Positions 60,320 to 64,000 of a DNA stretch of 64,000 bases are shown here, in pieces. Location: assembly GCA_038502055.1 (NCBI GenBank), contig JAXRKN010000037.1:6356501-6420500 (forward strand), in the 5' to 3' direction. Position 1 is the first letter of the stretch. Each line of letters starts with the position of its first letter. The position numbers and the translations under genes are program-made. Source of the stretch: Tanytarsus gracilentus (Eukaryota; Arthropoda; Insecta; Diptera; Chironomidae). The notes under the pieces are model-generated. The model did no database searches and was not told the DNA's origin. It worked only from the letters and a program-made list of their open reading frames with translations.

Positions 60320-63300
60320 CTGCAATTAAAAAAAGAAAATAATTATAAGTTTACGACTCAAGCTCATACATAGATAGTTTCATGATGATGATAAGAGAAC
60401 AAATTTTTTCCTAATGCGATGACATCAACGCCTAAATTCCATTTAAATCATGCGATAAAAATCACCGCGACAGGTTTCAATTTTAGTTATTTTTTTAAGA
60501 GTAAATATTTTCTTCGCCAACATAAATTGATCGAATCATTTAGAGAGTAGGAAATGTAAACTATAAAAATGATAAAAACAGAGTTATTTGTACATTCAAC
60601 TCGAGAACGGCAGCAAATTTATCACCGCTGTGTGATTGTGTGAACTTTTTTTGCGGTTTAATTTTTTTATCGCAACTTTGTGGATGAACTTTTTTCATCA
60701 TGAAGGGAATTGTTTGTATCATTTTTTTTTTATTCGAGAGAACCTGATATGACATTTTTTCTCAGAAACAAACAAGGATTTTACTCATATCAAATGCGTA
60801 ACTCTGAACTTTTTAAAAAAATATTACGAAATTAGAGCAATTTTGGAGAATACTAAAATTAAGTAAAGACTTTCAAGAAATTAAAAAATTCTCAGTTAAT
60901 AAATGAATCCCCGTTAATTTCAGAATATTACTCAATTGACCAAAGAGCATTGCCCTCAAAATTGTCTAATTTCAATTTTAAATAATTTATTGTTTTGTTA
61001 GGAGGCCTTACACAAAAATGAAAATTAAACCATAGGGTTCAATTCGTACTTATACTTAATGAAGCATGTCGAATGTTTTTCTCTTTGCAATGAGTGGAAA
61101 ATATTTAAATAACATGCATGATTATGAAAAATCTAAAAAACAATCAATTTTATGCTCTTAATCAATTACATTGGTAGGCAGTGCTCGTGAGGTTGTCCTT
61201 TGTAAAAAATATCTGAGGGTCAAAAAAAATTTTAAAACATTTCAATCATTTTTAAATTGTTTTGTTTCAGATAATCTACAAATTAGTAAATTATAAGTTC
61301 CATAGAATCTCGCGCACAATTTATTACACCTAACGCCATCATAATTATGAAATTCTCCATACGGAATAATACGAGGCAGTGACTAATGGCAGCACTTCCA
61401 AAACAGTAATTTGTAATCTATTATCGTTTAATTAGTGTGTGTGTGTGACGAACAACAACATCACCCACTCAAATCGATCTAAATTGCGTGAATAGCCCTC
61501 AATAAAAATTATTTGATTGATATTTTCTCGACCTATTTCCTGTGGCTCGAAAAACAAATCATAAAAATAAAAATTCCTTCATGATGACATCGCGAATGGG
61601 TTTATTAAAACGTTTAAGTCTTTTAAATGCTCCGTGATTGACATGATGAGTGTCCGAGCAGAGAGTCTCCAGCTCGACGTTGGAATTAAGATCGAGATTT
61701 AATTTTTCTGCATAGACTCGTGTGTCTGCAAACGATTTTAGAATTAAATTGTTTAAATAGTACGTGACACATTTTTCTTTGCTCATCATCAGTCAGTTGT
61801 TGATGTTCTTTCGAAAGTTTCAAATTAAATGTCTAAATCAACACCGCTTAGATAGCGACAGCGAGAGTCTATATTTGTCAGATGCAATCAGGGCATGTGG
61901 GATGTCATGCTCCTTGCGGTGATTTTGAACAACAATTATTTTTATGTATAGACAGCCTTATAATTTTAAAATAAAATTTAAATTTTTCAACATGAAATTC
62001 TCCACAAGGAGTTTTAAAATGAAAACAAACATAAAGAACAAGAGGAAAAAACTTTAATATAATTGACGACAACACAGAAACTCAGTGAAGATGAAGAGTT
62101 TTTCCAATTCCATTAAATTTCATTGTTTTAATTCACTCGATTGGAAACATGAAACAAACACATCATGACGACAATAACAATCACATTAAAATTTGAGTAA
62201 ACTTCGACTGATGCCACAAACTTTACAGTTTTTAGATTTCTCTTACATAGGACAGAAGAAAATTGTGACGGATTGGTGTGCATAATGCATCAAGACACCA
62301 ATTGCATCACCAAATTTACTCGGCAAAGTGCCTACGTGCCACATCGTTCGCCAAAATATTCCAGTTGAAGCCGTTTTGGATGATTTTCTGGTGCTTGATG
62401 TGAGCGTGGTGGGCTCCAGGAAATCATCGAAACAAACTGATCGATCGTCGCGACACTTTCGACTCTTTCTCTCCTTTTTGAGTAATGGTAAAATGCAATT
62501 CTTTCCACCCAGTGTGTGGTTAGTTATTTTTATATTTGTGAGCGAGAAATCACGCGATGTTTTTTTTGATACGAAAGATATTTTTTAGTCGACAAAGAAG
62601 CCACAAACAAGCGTCTTATCAAAAAGTGATAAATGATTTTATATTTACACTTTATTCCAACGGATTTCAGAATGTCTAAAACTTGAGATTGCTACCGATA
62701 ATGCTTTGATCATGCATTGATCGCACATCGCATGTAAAAAAATATTATTACAAACGTGCGATGTTCAGGCACACGTAAAAAACTACTTGTAAGTCTCGCT
62801 TAAAGCCGGAAGTGGTTTAAATTTTATTTCGAACACATAAAATATTACGAGAATTGTGTAATCTGACTCGCAATTTTAGACACACGATTGTCGATTGGCT
62901 TTAGCTTTTAATGTTTCTCTTTTTTCTGCTGAAAAATTTCCACAAAATATTCTCGAATTACTGCAGAGTAAAGACTTTCTGCCTTTTTCGCGAATTGGCA
63001 TCTACTGTTAAACTGAAAAAAAATATATTGAGAAAGGTAAATGCGTCGCACTAGTGAGTGAATGTGTGTACGTATAGGAAAGAGGAAAAAATGACATATA
63101 TCGCATTACCACCACACATTTTGCGGTTATCAGATATCAAAACGCTCTAATGGTGTATTAGTTTTTCCCCAGACTATTAGTTATTGCCCATAACAATGCT
63201 GTTTATCGAAACTTTTAGCATATATCGTTATCACTCCAAAAATGAGGTCATTCTAAAGCTCTTTTTATGGCGCACACATCAATTAAGTGAACCTGTCGTC

Positions 63301-64000
63301 AATCCTCAAAAAAAAAATATATATAAAAAAGTAAAATACAAACTCGATGTCTCCGATTTAGATAAGGGAACGCTGATAAGGCAAGCGAAATGGTATTGAG
63401 GTATTCTCGCCACCTTAACAAATGGCCATAATAATTACGTCTTACTCTCTCCGGTGATGTCTTAATAATATAAAAAATGTGGGCTCACACTAAAAACGCA
63501 GTTTCAAATTACTCTCTTTGTATGAGCCGTGCCCGCATTTCCCTTCATTGCGCGGTTTCTCTTCCCGTTCTTTTTTATAAAATAAAACATTATTTTACTT
63601 TCAATGTATACAAAACGGCCTGGCCTCACTTACGACGATGAATATTTTTACATTGATTGTAATTCTCTCCCCGTGATGTGGGTGCGTGATCAAGTGATTC
63701 AAAGTGTGCAGGTTGGCGTAAAATTGAGCGATGATGATAAGAAACAATTACTTTAACACATGAATTTTATGATCGAGCACATTAAAAATTATCTCCGCTT
63801 TGTTCTTTGCCCTATATAAGTATGTGTGTACAAACATGAGACAAAGAGCACGACACTCTGTCTACACTTATTAATTTTAATAATATTTTCTCTTCTGCAA
63901 AGCTCTGCGGGCAAAATGTGAATCATCACCAGAAACCCATCGAGCCAAATCATCGTCAATCCATTCCGATCAATTACCCCTGACTATATCGATTTGATAT
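60320..64000. other. Mob2 upstream/intronic DNA of copy 2, no supported gene
   Basis: Duplicate of 50876-54582. The minus-strand open frame seen at 52118-52360 is kept here at 61559-61789 with a 12-bp in-frame deletion. No other coding signal is recognised. Confidence 0.5.

Larger units (their letters stand above)
58347..64000. repeat. Tandem segmental duplication, copy 2 (cut by window end)
   Basis: Direct repeat of 48900-54582, same orientation, nearly identical and continuing to the last base of the window. The junction at 58346/58347 joins unrelated sequence (left side TATAATTCTTTGAATT) to the repeat start, with only AAATTTCTAG-type AT sequence at the joint, so no transposon is visible there. 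Confidence 0.93.

Noticed and set aside
1..64000. CRISPR arrays, rRNA operons, bacterial-type operons or viral genes
   Set aside because: None seen; intron-exon structure and gene content are those of an animal nuclear genome.

Overview
The window looks like nuclear DNA from an insect, most likely a lower dipteran such as a non-biting midge. This is inference: the sequence is AT-rich, many introns are only about 45-70 bp with GT/AG ends, and the recognisable proteins are animal proteins that resemble dipteran ones. Nothing bacterial, organellar or viral was seen. Gene models were built by hand from open frames, splice signals and family knowledge. The multi-exon models proposed as complete sum to a multiple of three, which supports the junctions.

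Layout. 0.8-10.4 kb (-): glutamate decarboxylase, 11 exons. 12.4-13.4 kb (+): an unrecognised, probably secreted protein built from four short cysteine repeats. 14.8-15.6 kb (-): a small zinc-finger protein, divergent from a LOTUS plus Tudor protein of the Tejas type (15.8-17.9 kb, +). 18.5-31.2 kb (-): the ciliary LRR protein CFAP410. Its first two exons lie about 10 kb upstream of the rest, and the 9.9 kb intron between holds three unrelated genes: an otopetrin proton channel (+), complex I subunit NDUFB8 (-) and a SMYD4-like SET/MYND protein (+). 31.6-35.2 kb (-): ribosome-biogenesis GTPase BMS1, divergent from mitochondrial ribosomal protein L51 (+). 36.9-39.3 kb (-): an F-box/LRR protein, divergent from a polypeptide GalNAc-transferase (39.9-41.7 kb, +). 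This pair is bracketed by two inverted copies (36.1 and 42.4 kb) of a repeat element that carries a 17-bp minisatellite. 44.1-46.0 kb (+): an intronless LRR, coiled-coil, BTB protein whose TATA-containing promoter is duplicated in tandem. 46.6-48.7 kb (+): a lebercilin (LCA5) homologue.

From 48,900 to the window edge the DNA is a near-identical direct tandem duplication with a 9,447-bp period. Each copy contains the five 3' exons of a Mob2 gene on the minus strand. The second copy is cut by the window edge. Either a recent segmental duplication or uncollapsed haplotypes in the assembly would give this picture.

Most genes are unrelated housekeeping or neuronal genes. Two (CFAP410, lebercilin) belong to cilium biology and one (Tejas) to germline piRNA biology. 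The items most worth a second look are the cysteine-repeat protein, the gene-filled CFAP410 intron, the LRR-coiled-coil-BTB gene with its doubled promoter, the inverted minisatellite elements and the Mob2 duplication.
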